Shown one piece after another: positions 7,802 to 16,822 of a stretch of DNA of 64,000 bases. The notes under the pieces were generated by a model. It had not been told where the DNA came from and made no database searches. It saw only the letters and a program-made list of their open reading frames with translations. Positions within the stretch are counted from its first letter, which is position 1. Each line of letters begins with the position of its first letter. Made by a program: the position numbers and the translations under genes. This stretch comes from Jiangella muralis (GTDB lineage: Bacteria; Actinomycetota; Actinomycetes; Jiangellales; Jiangellaceae). Location: contig NZ_KQ434752.1 of the NCBI RefSeq assembly GCF_001270745.1, positions 41,125-105,124 on the forward strand, read 5' to 3'.

Positions 7802-9361
7802 ATGCCACATCGTCACCTGTTCCGGAACCTCATCGCCGCCGCCGCGACGACCGGCATCGTCGCCGGGAGCCTCGGAGTCAGCGCGGCCCCCGCCCACGCC
7901 GTCGCCCCCGAGGACGGCACCGTCATCCAGTTGGCCGACGGCAGCTACCTGCCGATCGTGCCGGTCACCGGCCACCCCGGCGTCGCAGCCGTCGGGTACC
8001 GGGTCAGCGGCGGCCAGTTGCGCGCCTACGACCAGGATGGCGTGCAGCTGTGGGCGCGGTCCACCACCGGCACCCAGCTGTCCGGCGGCTACGACTTCGA
8101 CGCCGACGGGTGGCCGGACGTCGCCGTCACGATCTCGGCGAACACCGGGTCCACCTGCGGCGTCAGCCCGCTCACCACCACGACGCTGCATTTCTACCAG
8201 GGCGCGACCGGTACGCAGCACACCCCGCTCAGCCCGATGAACGACATCTGCTGGTCGTTCCCCGGCACCACGCCGTACCCGACGCACCAGTGGTCGGAGC
8301 TGGCGCCGCTCTGGGGCGACGAGACCAGCACGCTGTTCACCTCCCCCTACTATGCGACGACGTCGTGGTACCTCGGCTTCGGCGGCGGCTCGTTCAACAC
8401 CGCCGGCGCGCTCTACTACCCGTCGACGTCGTCGTACGACAGCACGTACACCAACGCGCAGCCGAACACCTATCCGACCGGCACCGACTACATCCAGTAC
8501 GCGCACGTCGCCAACGGGCTCATCACGTCCGTCAGCGGGCAGAACCGTGCCGTGTTCTGGACCAGCGGGCGCGTCGTGCAGTACTCGATCGGCGCGCTCA
8601 GCAGCGGCCAGCTGGTCGCCGACCGGCCGTACCTGACCGGCGGCCGCACCGACATCGCCGGTCGCAACTACGGGCTCGTCGGCGTCGACCCGGGCAGCCC
8701 GAACTCGGTCGTCCTGCTCTCCGGGACGAGCAACTACTCGCTCTACCAGGATGCGATCACCGGCACCCAGAGCTACGACCAGTGGGGCGGCATCGAACGG
8801 CACGTGTCCGTCTACAACGCCGCCGCGAACACCGTCGACGACCGCTTCTTCAGCTACGCCCACGACGCCTCCGACGGGCACAAGTACCAGAACCGGGTCA
8901 GCTACCCGGCGCACCCGTTCGTCCAGCGCTCCGGCGCCTCGCGGCTGGCCTACAACGTGTTCCGCGACGGCCGCTGGCGGCTACACGTCAGCCAGCCCGG
9001 CTCGACGGCCTCGCTGTACGAGCTGGACGACGTGTTCCTGTGGGACATCGTCGACGTCGACGGCGACGGGACGCAGGAGTGGCTGATCAGCCCGACCCGC
9101 AACGCCGGCGACCCGCTCGGCCCGGCGTACTACTTCCCGAAGTGGCAGACCGGCGCCTACCACTGGAACGAGTCGGCCCTGACGCTGACCAGCATCGCCA
9201 CCTTCACCGACGCGATCCCGTACCTGCAGCGGACGTTCACCACCGCGAACACGACGAGCAGTGACGGCTCGCTGGCGGCGGCGCACGTCGTCGCAGACGG
9301 CGGTGTCCGCGAACTGCTCGTGCGCACCAGCTCCGGCGCCGTGCAGCGGCGAACGCTCTGA
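7802..9361 (+). CDS. Exported FG-GAP/VCBS-like beta-propeller protein
   Basis: A 519-residue protein with a classical Sec signal: basic start, hydrophobic core, and a likely cut after AHA near residue 33. The mature part has Asp/Gly-rich, calcium-loop-like turns (GYDFDADGWPDVAVT around residue 100; VDVDGDGTQEWLI near 425) typical of FG-GAP/VCBS blades, and many Tyr/Ser/Thr-rich strands. No catalytic motif is recognisable. The ATG has AAGGAG 6 nt upstream and follows the double operator. A second exported FG-GAP gene starts 29 bp downstream of the stop, so they form an operon. The likely role is binding or processing a carbohydrate-like polymer outside the cell. Confidence 0.75.
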   Translation: MPHRHLFRNLIAAAATTGIVAGSLGVSAAPAHAVAPEDGTVIQLADGSYLPIVPVTGHPGVAAVGYRVSGGQLRAYDQDGVQLWARSTTGTQLSGGYDFDADGWPDVAVTISANTGSTCGVSPLTTTTLHFYQGATGTQHTPLSPMNDICWSFPGTTPYPTHQWSELAPLWGDETSTLFTSPYYATTSWYLGFGGGSFNTAGALYYPSTSSYDSTYTNAQPNTYPTGTDYIQYAHVANGLITSVSGQNRAVFWTSGRVVQYSIGALSSGQLVADRPYLTGGRTDIAGRNYGLVGVDPGSPNSVVLLSGTSNYSLYQDAITGTQSYDQWGGIERHVSVYNAAANTVDDRFFSYAHDASDGHKYQNRVSYPAHPFVQRSGASRLAYNVFRDGRWRLHVSQPGSTASLYELDDVFLWDIVDVDGDGTQEWLISPTRNAGDPLGPAYYFPKWQTGAYHWNESALTLTSIATFTDAIPYLQRTFTTANTTSSDGSLAAAHVVADGGVRELLVRTSSGAVQRRTL

Positions 9362-9390
9362 CCCCACCCCCGCAACGATCGGAGACCGGC

Positions 9391-12186
9391 ATGCCCCCAG
9401 TACGTCGCCGAACGTTCCTCGCCGGCGCGGCGGCCGCCGCCGGCGCCGCTGCCATCCCGGGCCTCACCAGCACCGCGGCAGCGGTGACGGGACCGGGACG
9501 GATCACCCCCGGCCAGTGGCCGCTCCCCCGCGCCGACGCCCGCAACACCGGCCACCAGCCGCTCCCCGGCGGCCTGCGCCGGCAGCCGAAGGTCGTGGCC
9601 AGCGCCTACCTGGGCGGCTCGACGCCCTGGGTGATGGCGGCCGGCCTCGACGGCGACGGGTCGACGTCGCTGCTGTTCCTGACCGCGGGCTCGGTCGTCG
9701 CGACCGGGCCGCGGCTGGAACCGCGCTGGTCCGCGCCCGGCCTCTCCCCCGCCGACATCGCCGGCGTCTACGACCTGGCCGGCGACGGTGGCCGCCAGGT
9801 GGTCGTCATCGGTACGACGACGGTGGCGGTGCTGGACGCCGCGACCGGCGCGCAGCTGTGGTCGCACGACTTCGGCGCCGTCGTCGCGTTCGACTGGATG
9901 AGCATCGGCCCGCTCGCCGACGGCGTCGCCGGCCAGCAGATCGTCGTCTGGCCGTACCTCAGCCCCGTCGGCGTCGCCATCGCCTTCGACCGCGGCGTCG
10001 CCGAGGGCTACGAGCTGTGGCGCACGTCGCCCGACTACGTCGAGTGGGCCTACGCGCCCGAGCTGGTCATCGGCGACGTGGACGGCGACGGGCGGAACGA
10101 GCTGGTGATCGCCGGGTACGGGCAGATCCTCGCCTACGACGGCCGCACCGGCGCGCTGCTCGACACCGGGTCCGGCTGGCGCGGCCGCGTCGACTGGATC
10201 TCCGGCCCGGACGTCAACGGCCGCAACTACGGCCAGGTGCAGCTGATCGAGCTGGACGGCGACGGGCGGCTGGAACTGGTCGAGGTCTGCGACGGCGTCA
10301 CACTGCACGTCGCCGCCGTCGACAGCGACGCCGCCGGGCTGTCGCTGCTGTGGGACGAGTTCGTCGAGTTCCCGGAGAGCGGCAAGTCGCTGCGCACCAC
10401 CGTCAACGGGGTCGGCGACCTCGACGGCGACGGGCGGGTCGAGATCGCGGTGTCGGTGTTCAACCACACCGGCGACGGGCGCTGGCACGTGCTGGTCGTC
10501 GACGCGATCGAGGGGTTCGGCACGGTCAAGGCCGACCTCGCCGACCGGTACCTCTGGGGCGTCCAGGATCTCGACGGCGGCGGCGCGAGCCAGCTGCTGG
10601 TCAGCGTCGCGACGGACCAGACGCCGCCGGCCGTCGCGGACCTCGAGGTGTACGCGCTGGACGGCGCCGGGACGTGGGCGCCGGTGTGGTCGCTCGCGGC
10701 CGCGCAGTACGTCATGGACCCGCACACGCCGGTCCCGGCGACGCTGAGCCCGCACTCGCGCTCCGCCCGGTCCGAGATCCTGCGGGCGGGGCCGCTGGCG
10801 TCGTTCGTCGTCCGTGCCGGCGGCGAGCTGCGCGGCTTCGGCTACGCCGGCGGCGCCGTCACGCAGACGTGGACGCGGGCGGACGACGGCGGCGTGCTGC
10901 ACCGCGCCGGCGACCTCGACGGCAGCGGCACGGCGACGGTGCTGTACCAGCGCCCATCCGGCGAGCTGGTCGCCGAGGACGCCGCCGGCGCCGTCCTCGG
11001 CAGCACGCGGCTCGGCGCGTTGGTCTGCGACCCGGTCGTCGCCGATCTCGACGGACGCGGCCGCAGCAGCGTCGTCGTCAGCGCGTTCGACCGGATCAGG
11101 GTGCTGGACCTGCGCGGCAACACGTTCAAGGAGCGCTGGAGCGTGGCCGGCCGCGGCGAGTACGTGTACCTCGGCGGGCTGCAGTCGGCGACCGCGGCGG
11201 ACCTGGACGGCGACGGCCGCGCCGAGGTGGTGTTCGTCGACGCGGCCGGGCCGCGGTCGCGGCTGCGGGTGCTCGACGGCGCCGGGCACGAGGTGTGGAG
11301 CCACGTCTTCGCCGATCTGCCCGCGCCCACGTTCGCCGGCCCGAACGGCGTCTACCTGTGGACGTTCGGCGACTTCACCGGCGACGGCCACCTCGACGTC
11401 TACGTCGGCGCGAACAAGGCCGGCTACAACACCGAGGTGTCGCGGATCCTCGACGGCCGCGACGGCGCGCTGCTGGCGACCCGCGACAACGACGGGCCGG
11501 GGCACGCGGGTGGGCAGTTCGGGCCGTGGGTCGGCCCGCCGGCGGCCGCGGACCTCGACGGCGACGGCGTCGACAACGCCCTGTTCCTGGCCGCCGACCT
11601 GCTGTACGACGTCAACGGGACGGACTTCGCCGACCCGGGGATCGTGCAGGGTCACGTCGGGCTGTACCACACGCCGATCCTGGTGGACGTGGACGGCGAC
11701 GGCGCGCTGGAGGTGGTGCTGGCGGCCGGGTTCGACTACCTGGACGTCGTGACGTTCGCGTCGGCGCCGGCCGGGAGCACGCTCTGGCGGGTCGACACCG
11801 TGCCGGGCGCGCACCTGGGCCGCCAGCCCGGCATCGCCGACGTCGACGGCGACGGGCGGCTGGAGCTGGGCGTCCTGCTGAACGACGGCTCGTTCGAGTG
11901 CCGTGACGCCGCGACCGGCGCGCTGCGCTGGACGTTCGACGTCGGGGCCGCCGGCAGCGCCGTCACCACCCTCGACGTCGACCGCGACGGCCGCCCCGAG
12001 TTCGTCGTCGGCACGGTCGACGGCCGGGTCGTCTGCCTGACCGCCGACGGCGACCTGCCCCGGGTGAAGTGGACGGTGCAGCTCGGCCACAAGCTCGGCG
12101 ACGTCATCGCCGCCGACGTCGACGGCGACGGCCGCAGCGAGCTCCTCGTCACCGCCGACGACGGCTACCTCTACGTCATCGCCTGA
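9391..12186 (+). CDS. Tat-exported FG-GAP repeat (calcium-loop) propeller protein
   Basis: A 931-residue protein beginning MPPVRRRTFLAGAAAAAGAA, a twin-arginine signal. The rest carries about ten calcium-binding loops of the form DLDGDGRxExx, for example DVDGDGRNELV, ELDGDGRLELV, DLDGDGRVEIA, DVDGDGRLELG and DVDGDGRSELL, spread over the whole length. That is enough blades for two or more propellers. Tat export suggests that it folds, possibly with bound metal, before secretion. No enzyme signature is seen. It is the second gene of the operon from 7802 and ends in a region of four strong hairpins. Alternatives are a lyase or adhesin of a divergent propeller family. Confidence 0.78.
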   Translation: MPPVRRRTFLAGAAAAAGAAAIPGLTSTAAAVTGPGRITPGQWPLPRADARNTGHQPLPGGLRRQPKVVASAYLGGSTPWVMAAGLDGDGSTSLLFLTAGSVVATGPRLEPRWSAPGLSPADIAGVYDLAGDGGRQVVVIGTTTVAVLDAATGAQLWSHDFGAVVAFDWMSIGPLADGVAGQQIVVWPYLSPVGVAIAFDRGVAEGYELWRTSPDYVEWAYAPELVIGDVDGDGRNELVIAGYGQILAYDGRTGALLDTGSGWRGRVDWISGPDVNGRNYGQVQLIELDGDGRLELVEVCDGVTLHVAAVDSDAAGLSLLWDEFVEFPESGKSLRTTVNGVGDLDGDGRVEIAVSVFNHTGDGRWHVLVVDAIEGFGTVKADLADRYLWGVQDLDGGGASQLLVSVATDQTPPAVADLEVYALDGAGTWAPVWSLAAAQYVMDPHTPVPATLSPHSRSARSEILRAGPLASFVVRAGGELRGFGYAGGAVTQTWTRADDGGVLHRAGDLDGSGTATVLYQRPSGELVAEDAAGAVLGSTRLGALVCDPVVADLDGRGRSSVVVSAFDRIRVLDLRGNTFKERWSVAGRGEYVYLGGLQSATAADLDGDGRAEVVFVDAAGPRSRLRVLDGAGHEVWSHVFADLPAPTFAGPNGVYLWTFGDFTGDGHLDVYVGANKAGYNTEVSRILDGRDGALLATRDNDGPGHAGGQFGPWVGPPAAADLDGDGVDNALFLAADLLYDVNGTDFADPGIVQGHVGLYHTPILVDVDGDGALEVVLAAGFDYLDVVTFASAPAGSTLWRVDTVPGAHLGRQPGIADVDGDGRLELGVLLNDGSFECRDAATGALRWTFDVGAAGSAVTTLDVDRDGRPEFVVGTVDGRVVCLTADGDLPRVKWTVQLGHKLGDVIAADVDGDGRSELLVTADDGYLYVIA

Positions 12187-12196
12187 CGTCCGTTGG

Positions 12197-12376
12197 GTCA
12201 CCTGATCGTTCTCCAGGGAACGATCAGGTGACCTTCCCGCCCCGCCCGCCGCCGCTTCGTCACCTGATCATCTCCACCAGGTGGACTCGAAACGATCAGG
12301 TGACGTAGCGGCACCGAAAGCGGCGCTTTGGTCACCTGATCGCCGGGCGTCCGGATGCTGAAGATGATCAGGTGAC
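12197..12376. repeat. Three tandem hairpins sharing a GTCACCTGATC arm
   Basis: Three palindromes lie head to tail between convergent genes: 12197-12232 (perfect 14-bp stem, 8-nt loop), 12258-12305 (12-bp stem, 24-nt loop) and 12331-12376 (11-bp stem, 24-nt loop). Every arm is GTCACCTGATC or its complement while the loops differ. Terminators rarely share identical arms, so a protein-binding or recombination role, or an amplified palindromic repeat, is as likely as termination. Confidence 0.7.
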
Positions 12377-12383
12377 AAAGCGG

Positions 12384-12427
12384 CACGCTGCCCGCCCCCT
12401 CCGCACGTCGAGGGGGCGGGCAGCGTG
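12384..12427. terminator. Strong bidirectional hairpin terminator
   Basis: A perfect 17-bp GC-rich stem (CACGCTGCCCGCCCCCT and its complement) with a 10-nt loop, 7 bp after the stop of the minus-strand Gfo/Idh gene. It sits between convergent operons and lacks a long U tract, as is usual in actinobacteria. Confidence 0.75.
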
Positions 12428-12434
12428 GTCGGGA

Positions 12435-13385
12435 TCAGGCGGGCAGTGAGCCGGCCTCGAGGAGGGACTGGACCCGGGCGGCCGCGATCACGTCGGACGC
12501 CTGGACCAGCGGCGCCGGACCACCGGCGGCCGCGGCGAGGAAGGCGCGGTCCTGGGCGGCGACGGCGGCGAACTGCTCGGTCGCGACGGAGCCGCCGTCG
12601 TAGACGACGGTGCCGTTCTCCCGCAGCACGGCACCGTCGACCTGGAACGTGTGGTCCGGCGCGATCACCAGCACGTCACTCACCGGCACGCGCGAGTGGT
12701 ACGAGATCGCGACCGACGCCAGCCGGCCGTCCGAGGTGACCAGAGCGGCGGCGACGTCCATGGGCGACCCGCTGCCCGGCCACGGCGGCCCGGCGGTCCC
12801 TGCGACGGTGACCGGCTCGGCCGGGCGCAGGTGCCACAGCGCCGCGTCGATGATGTGCCCGCCGTGGTGCCACAGCGCGCTGTCGGTCCAGTCGCGCAGC
12901 TTCCCGGTCCAGCCGACGTCGCTCTGCCGGAGCATCAGCTGCCGCACGACGACCAGCGACGGCAGCGTGCCGGTCTCCTCCAGCCGCCCGGCGATCCGCC
13001 GGTGCGGCTCCCAGTAGCGCAGCGTGTACCCGACGGCGGCCACCCGCCCGGCCGCCTCGGCCGCCGACGCCACCGCGGCCGACGAGTCCAGCGACAGGCC
13101 GGTGGGGATCTCGCAAAGCACGTGCCGGCCGGACTCCAGCACCGCCACGGACTGCGCGGCGTGCAGGTGGCTGGGGGTCGCGACGATCACGGCCTCGACG
13201 TCGTCGTCGGCGAGCAGCTCGTCCAGCGAGAGGTACGTCCGCGGCACACCGTGCGCCGTCGCGAACGCGGCCAGCTCGTCCGGCTTGGGCCCGGCGACGG
13301 CGACCGGCGTGACGCCGATGGTGGCCAGCGCCTGGGCGTGCACGTCGCCGATGGCGCCCGGCCCCAGGATCGCGACCCCGGTCAC
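12435..13385 (-). CDS. Gfo/Idh/MocA-family oxidoreductase
   Basis: A 316-residue NAD(P)-dependent sugar or cyclitol dehydrogenase. The Rossmann motif GPGAIG lies near residue 10, then VIVATPSHLHA and a CEIPTGLSLD segment where most members have EKP; the change to EIP removes the usual Lys of this motif. Further on, DWTDSALWHHGGHIIDAALW matches the His-containing active-site helix. The start is GTG with AAGGAG 7 nt upstream and overlaps the stop of the preceding amidohydrolase (GTGA). It is the last gene of the nine-gene minus-strand operon and is followed by a strong terminator. A role in interconverting sugar acids or their lactones is inferred from the neighbours. Confidence 0.82.
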   Translation of the reverse strand: MTGVAILGPGAIGDVHAQALATIGVTPVAVAGPKPDELAAFATAHGVPRTYLSLDELLADDDVEAVIVATPSHLHAAQSVAVLESGRHVLCEIPTGLSLDSSAAVASAAEAAGRVAAVGYTLRYWEPHRRIAGRLEETGTLPSLVVVRQLMLRQSDVGWTGKLRDWTDSALWHHGGHIIDAALWHLRPAEPVTVAGTAGPPWPGSGSPMDVAAALVTSDGRLASVAISYHSRVPVSDVLVIAPDHTFQVDGAVLRENGTVVYDGGSVATEQFAAVAAQDRAFLAAAAGGPAPLVQASDVIAAARVQSLLEAGSLPA

Positions 13386-14167
13386 GAGTGTGCTCCTTCC
13401 GTGACGGACGCTGGCAGCCCGAACACCCGGGCGGCGGTGCGGCCGAGGACGTCGGCCGCCTGCGCGGCGGACAGCCCCCAGTGCGACAGCGCCAGCGACA
13501 CGGCCGCCGTGTACTCCCCCGGCGCCAGCCCGGCCCGGTTCCAGTCGCCGCTCCACATCGTCCGCTCCGACCCGAACGCCTCGAGGCACCGGTCCAGGTA
13601 CGGCCGCGCATCCGGGTAGGGGTACGGGGAGCCCGCGTTGGCGAAGAACCCCGACCACATGACGCTGACGTTCGGCAGCGCGGCCAGCGCCAGCAGCCGG
13701 TCGAACGACTCGACGTCCGGCGAGCCGGGCTGGTAGCGGAACCAGCCCAGGTGCTCCAGCCGGACGTGCAGCCGCGGCCGCGCCGCCACCACCTCCGCGA
13801 ACCGGTCCGCGACGACGTCCGCGAACGGCCCCGTCACACTGGCCACCGCACCCGCCGCGGCGAGCACGTCGAACACCTCGGCGCCGCTGCCGTCCGGCAG
13901 CCCGCCCGGCCCGACCCGCAGCCCGGCGAACCCCGCGGCCAGCGCCGCGTCCGCGTCGGACGCCCGGTCGACGACCGCGACGCCGGCGAACCGCGCGGGG
14001 TCGGACCGCACGGCGTCGAGCAGGTAGCGGTTGTCGCTGTTGCCGAGGTGCTGGACGAGCACGGCGGCGCCGATCCCCGACTCGGCCATGGCCGCCCGGT
14101 ACGCCGAGATCGGCGCGTACTTCGGCGGCCCCGAGTGGACGTGCGCGTCGACGACGGCCGGGCTCAT
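13382..14167 (-). CDS. Amidohydrolase-2 family hydrolase (lactonase-like)
   Basis: A 261-residue TIM-barrel protein of the amidohydrolase-2 group, which includes sugar lactonases and decarboxylases. Seen: VDAHVHSGPP at the N-terminus (HxH), LVQHLGNSDNR, HVRLEHLGW with a likely metal His, and SGDWNRAG near the C-terminus with the catalytic Asp. The barrel strand that usually supplies another His reads VASVTGPF, so the metal site is not fully canonical. It overlaps both neighbours by 4 nt in the nine-gene operon. Hydrolysis of a lactone formed by the neighbouring dehydrogenases is the likeliest job. Cytosolic. Confidence 0.75.
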   Translation of the reverse strand: MSPAVVDAHVHSGPPKYAPISAYRAAMAESGIGAAVLVQHLGNSDNRYLLDAVRSDPARFAGVAVVDRASDADAALAAGFAGLRVGPGGLPDGSGAEVFDVLAAAGAVASVTGPFADVVADRFAEVVAARPRLHVRLEHLGWFRYQPGSPDVESFDRLLALAALPNVSVMWSGFFANAGSPYPYPDARPYLDRCLEAFGSERTMWSGDWNRAGLAPGEYTAAVSLALSHWGLSAAQAADVLGRTAARVFGLPASVTEGAHS

Positions 14168-14898
14168 CCGGCGTCCACCGTGGCGCAGGCCGCCCGGAAG
14201 TCGTCGGCCGTCGACGTGTAGCCGACGTTGCACTCGATGTGCCGGATCGCGACGAAGTTCGCCCAGCCACCCTCGCGCGTCTCCGGCCACTCGAACGTCG
14301 ACACGCAGTCGCGCAGCACGACGACCCGGTAGTTGCGGTAGAGGGCGTCGACGACCGTGGTGCCCAGGCAGACCCGGCTGTCGAACCCGACGACGACCAG
14401 GTTGCGCACGCCGCGGTTGCGCAGCGCGCTGTCCAGCTCGGTCTCGTGGAATCCGCTGTAGTACTGCTTCCGGATCAGCACGTCGTCGTCGTCCGGCGCG
14501 ATCACCTTCGAGTGCTCCAGGATCGGCGTCGGCGGCTGCCAGTCGGTCAGCACGTCGACGCCGGTGACCCGCAGCGACATGTTGCGCCACTCGTTGCCCT
14601 CGTCGATGCCGGGCGACAGGTAGTTGGTGAGGTAGACGGTGGGCAGCCCGATCGCGCGGGCGGCGTCCTTCACCGGCCGGATCCGGTTGCGGACCATGTC
14701 GCGGGTCTCCGGGTCGACCGTGTAGATGCCGTCCAGGCCGTCCGCCGGCTCGTCGTCGAACCCGGCGCCGTACACGTCGACGATGAGCAGCGCGGTGTCG
14801 TCCAGGCCGAGTTCCAGCTCCTCCTCCGCGTGGCCGAGCGGTTCGGCGATGGTCGGCTTGAGCCGGTAGTAGCGGCCGGGCAGGCGCAGGGCGGTCAT
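14164..14898 (-). CDS. Isochorismatase-like cysteine hydrolase
   Basis: A 244-residue member of the isochorismatase-like hydrolases, which cleave amides, carbamoyl groups or vinyl ethers through a Cys nucleophile. The triad is visible: Asp41 in LLIVDVYG, Lys144 in LIRKQYYSGF and Cys177 in GFDSRVCLGTTVVDAL. Length is at the upper end for the family because of an N-terminal extension of about 30 residues. Close relatives include N-carbamoylsarcosine amidase, ureidoacrylate hydrolase and nicotinamidase types. It overlaps both neighbours by 4 nt. Together with the deacylase and creatininase-like genes it points to removal of an amide or carbamoyl group from the substrate. Confidence 0.83.
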   Translation of the reverse strand: MTALRLPGRYYRLKPTIAEPLGHAEEELELGLDDTALLIVDVYGAGFDDEPADGLDGIYTVDPETRDMVRNRIRPVKDAARAIGLPTVYLTNYLSPGIDEGNEWRNMSLRVTGVDVLTDWQPPTPILEHSKVIAPDDDDVLIRKQYYSGFHETELDSALRNRGVRNLVVVGFDSRVCLGTTVVDALYRNYRVVVLRDCVSTFEWPETREGGWANFVAIRHIECNVGYTSTADDFRAACATVDAG

Positions 14899-15785
14899 GG
14901 TCGGTCGTCCTCCTCGACGGTGGAGTGGTGCCGGACGGCGTGCCGGTAGAGCGCCTGGGTGCCCAGGTCGCCGTCGCCGGCGTCGGACAGCCAGCGGTAG
15001 CGCTCCTGGGCGGACCGGCCGGCGGCGAGGTCGAGCCCGTGCTCGTCGCCCGCGGCCAGTGCCAGCGTGAGGTCCTTGATCATGTGGTCGACCTTGAAGC
15101 CCGGCGCGAGGTCGCCGCCGGCGAGCCGCGGCCACATGAAGGCCAGCAGCGGGCTGGCGCCGAAGCCGCGGCCGACCACCTCCGCGACGATGGCCGGGTC
15201 CAGGCCGAGCGCGCCGGACAGCGCCCACGCGTCGGCGATGCCACCGGCGATGCCGCCGATCAGCAGCTGGTTGACCAGCTTGAGGCTCTGCCCGGCGCCC
15301 GGCCCGCCGACCAGCACCGCGGTGCCGAGTTCGGCGAGGACGGGCCGGGCCAGCGCGAACGCCTCGGACGTGCCGCCGGCCATGATGGTCAGCGTGCCGG
15401 CGGCGGCGCCGGGCGGGCCGCCGGAGACCGGAGCGTCCAGGGCGGCCACGCCGCGCGCCTCGGCCGCGGCAGCCAGCCGGCGGGCCAGCTCCGGCGGGCC
15501 GGTCGACATGTCGGCGACGACGGCCGGCGGCGTGGCCGCGGCCAGCAGCCCGTCCGGCCCGAGCACGGCCGCCTCGACCGTCGGCGGGTCCGGCAGGAAC
15601 GTGATGGCGACGTCCGCGCCGTCACCGGCGGCCGCGGCAGAGTCCGCCCAGGCGGCCCCGGCGGCGAGGGCCGGCCCGGCGCTCTCCTTCCGCCGCGTGT
15701 GGACGGTGACGTCGTGGCCGGCCTCGGCCAGCCGCACCGCCACGGGCAGCCCCATCAGACCGGTCCCCACGACAGCGACCTTCAT
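14895..15785 (-). CDS. Beta-hydroxyacid dehydrogenase (3-hydroxyisobutyrate/tartronate-semialdehyde type)
   Basis: A 296-residue NAD(P)-binding beta-hydroxyacid dehydrogenase. VGTGLMGLPVA (6-16) is the nucleotide motif; LDAPVSGGPPGA is the substrate-binding loop; the helix GQSLKLVNQLL carries the catalytic Lys (about 170) and Asn; FKVDHMIKDL near the C-terminus is also typical. Such enzymes reduce tartronate semialdehyde to glycerate or oxidise 3-hydroxy acids, a usual last step after sugar-acid dehydration and aldol cleavage. It overlaps the ABC ATPase gene upstream and the hydrolase gene downstream by 4 nt each. The exact substrate is not determined. Confidence 0.85.
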   Translation of the reverse strand: MKVAVVGTGLMGLPVAVRLAEAGHDVTVHTRRKESAGPALAAGAAWADSAAAAGDGADVAITFLPDPPTVEAAVLGPDGLLAAATPPAVVADMSTGPPELARRLAAAAEARGVAALDAPVSGGPPGAAAGTLTIMAGGTSEAFALARPVLAELGTAVLVGGPGAGQSLKLVNQLLIGGIAGGIADAWALSGALGLDPAIVAEVVGRGFGASPLLAFMWPRLAGGDLAPGFKVDHMIKDLTLALAAGDEHGLDLAAGRSAQERYRWLSDAGDGDLGTQALYRHAVRHHSTVEEDDRP

Positions 15786-16822
15786 CGGACCTCCTCCGTG
15801 ACGACCGACGGAACCGGCGCCGGCGACTCGTCGCCGGCGAAGTGGCAGGCGACGGCCGACCCGCCGGCGGTGGCGCGCAGGGCGGGCCGCTCGGTCAGGC
15901 ACCGGTCCGGCCGGCCCAGTTGCACGTGCAGCGGACAGGTCGCCGCGTAGTGGCACCCCGCGGCCGTCGCCGGCCCACCGGCCGCCGGCGCCGCGGCCGG
16001 CGCGTCGGCCGTGCTGACCTCGGCGCTGTCCCGCCCGCCCAGGCCGGGCACGGCCGCGATCAGCCGCCGCGAGTACGGGTGCAGCGGGTGCTCCAGCAGC
16101 CGCTCCCGGGGCGCGACCTCGACCAGCCGGCCCTGGTAGAGCACCGCGATGCGCTCGCACAGGAAGTACACCGCGCGCAGGTCGTGGCTGATGAACAGCA
16201 GCGACAGCCCCAGCTCGCGGCGCAGCCGGGAGAACAGGTTGAGCACCTGGGCCTGCACGGACACGTCCAGCGCGGAGACCGGCTCGTCGGCGACGATCAG
16301 CCGCGGGCCGAGGCTCAGCGCGCGGGCGACGCCGATGCGCTGGCGCTGCCCGCCGCTGAACTGGTGCGGGTAGCGGTCCAGCATCGACGCGCGCAGGCCG
16401 ACGCGCTCCATCAGCTCGCCGAGGGCGGCGTCGCGGCCGTCCGGCGCCGGCAGCCGGTGGATCTCGTACGGGTCGGCCAGGATGTCGCGGATCTTCCGCC
16501 GCGGGTTGAACGCGTGCTGGGTGTTCTGGAAGATCATCTGGACGGTGCGACGGTAGGCCAGCAGCTCCCGGCCACGCAGCCCGCCGACGTCACGGCCGTC
16601 GACCTGCACGGTGCCGCCGGTCGGGGTGAGCAGCTTGGCCACCACCCGGCCCAGCGTGGTCTTGCCGGACCCGCTCTCGCCGACCAGCGCCAACGACTCG
16701 CCGGCGCCGATGGTCAGCGAGACGTCGTCGACGGCGAGGTGGCCGCGGCGACCCGGGAGCAGCGCGCGGCGGGCGCCGAACTCGTGCGACACCCGGTCGA
16801 TGGACAGCAGCGGCTCGGTCAT
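15782..16822 (-). CDS. Oligopeptide-type ABC transporter, ATP-binding protein (DppF/OppF type)
   Basis: A 346-residue ATPase. Walker A GESGSGKT at 48-55, Q-loop in MIFQNTQHAFNPRR, signature FSGGQRQRIGVARAL, Walker B RLIVADEPVSALDVS and the H-loop in LLFISHDL are all present. The C-terminal oligopeptide domain follows, with the Cys cluster (CHYAATCPLHVQLGRPDRC and a later CHF) that can carry an iron-sulphur cluster in this family. It pairs with the ATPase encoded just upstream and the two permeases. Import of a dipeptide-sized or nickel/sugar-type solute is possible; here the neighbours suggest a modified sugar acid or amide. It overlaps its neighbours by 4 nt. Confidence 0.92.
   Translation of the reverse strand: MTEPLLSIDRVSHEFGARRALLPGRRGHLAVDDVSLTIGAGESLALVGESGSGKTTLGRVVAKLLTPTGGTVQVDGRDVGGLRGRELLAYRRTVQMIFQNTQHAFNPRRKIRDILADPYEIHRLPAPDGRDAALGELMERVGLRASMLDRYPHQFSGGQRQRIGVARALSLGPRLIVADEPVSALDVSVQAQVLNLFSRLRRELGLSLLFISHDLRAVYFLCERIAVLYQGRLVEVAPRERLLEHPLHPYSRRLIAAVPGLGGRDSAEVSTADAPAAAPAAGGPATAAGCHYAATCPLHVQLGRPDRCLTERPALRATAGGSAVACHFAGDESPAPVPSVVTEEVR

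Noticed and set aside
9157-12201. A 1014-codon minus-strand open frame opposite the Tat FG-GAP gene
   Set aside because: It is the antisense of the repeated GACGGCGACGGG-type calcium-loop codons and has no ribosome site or domain.
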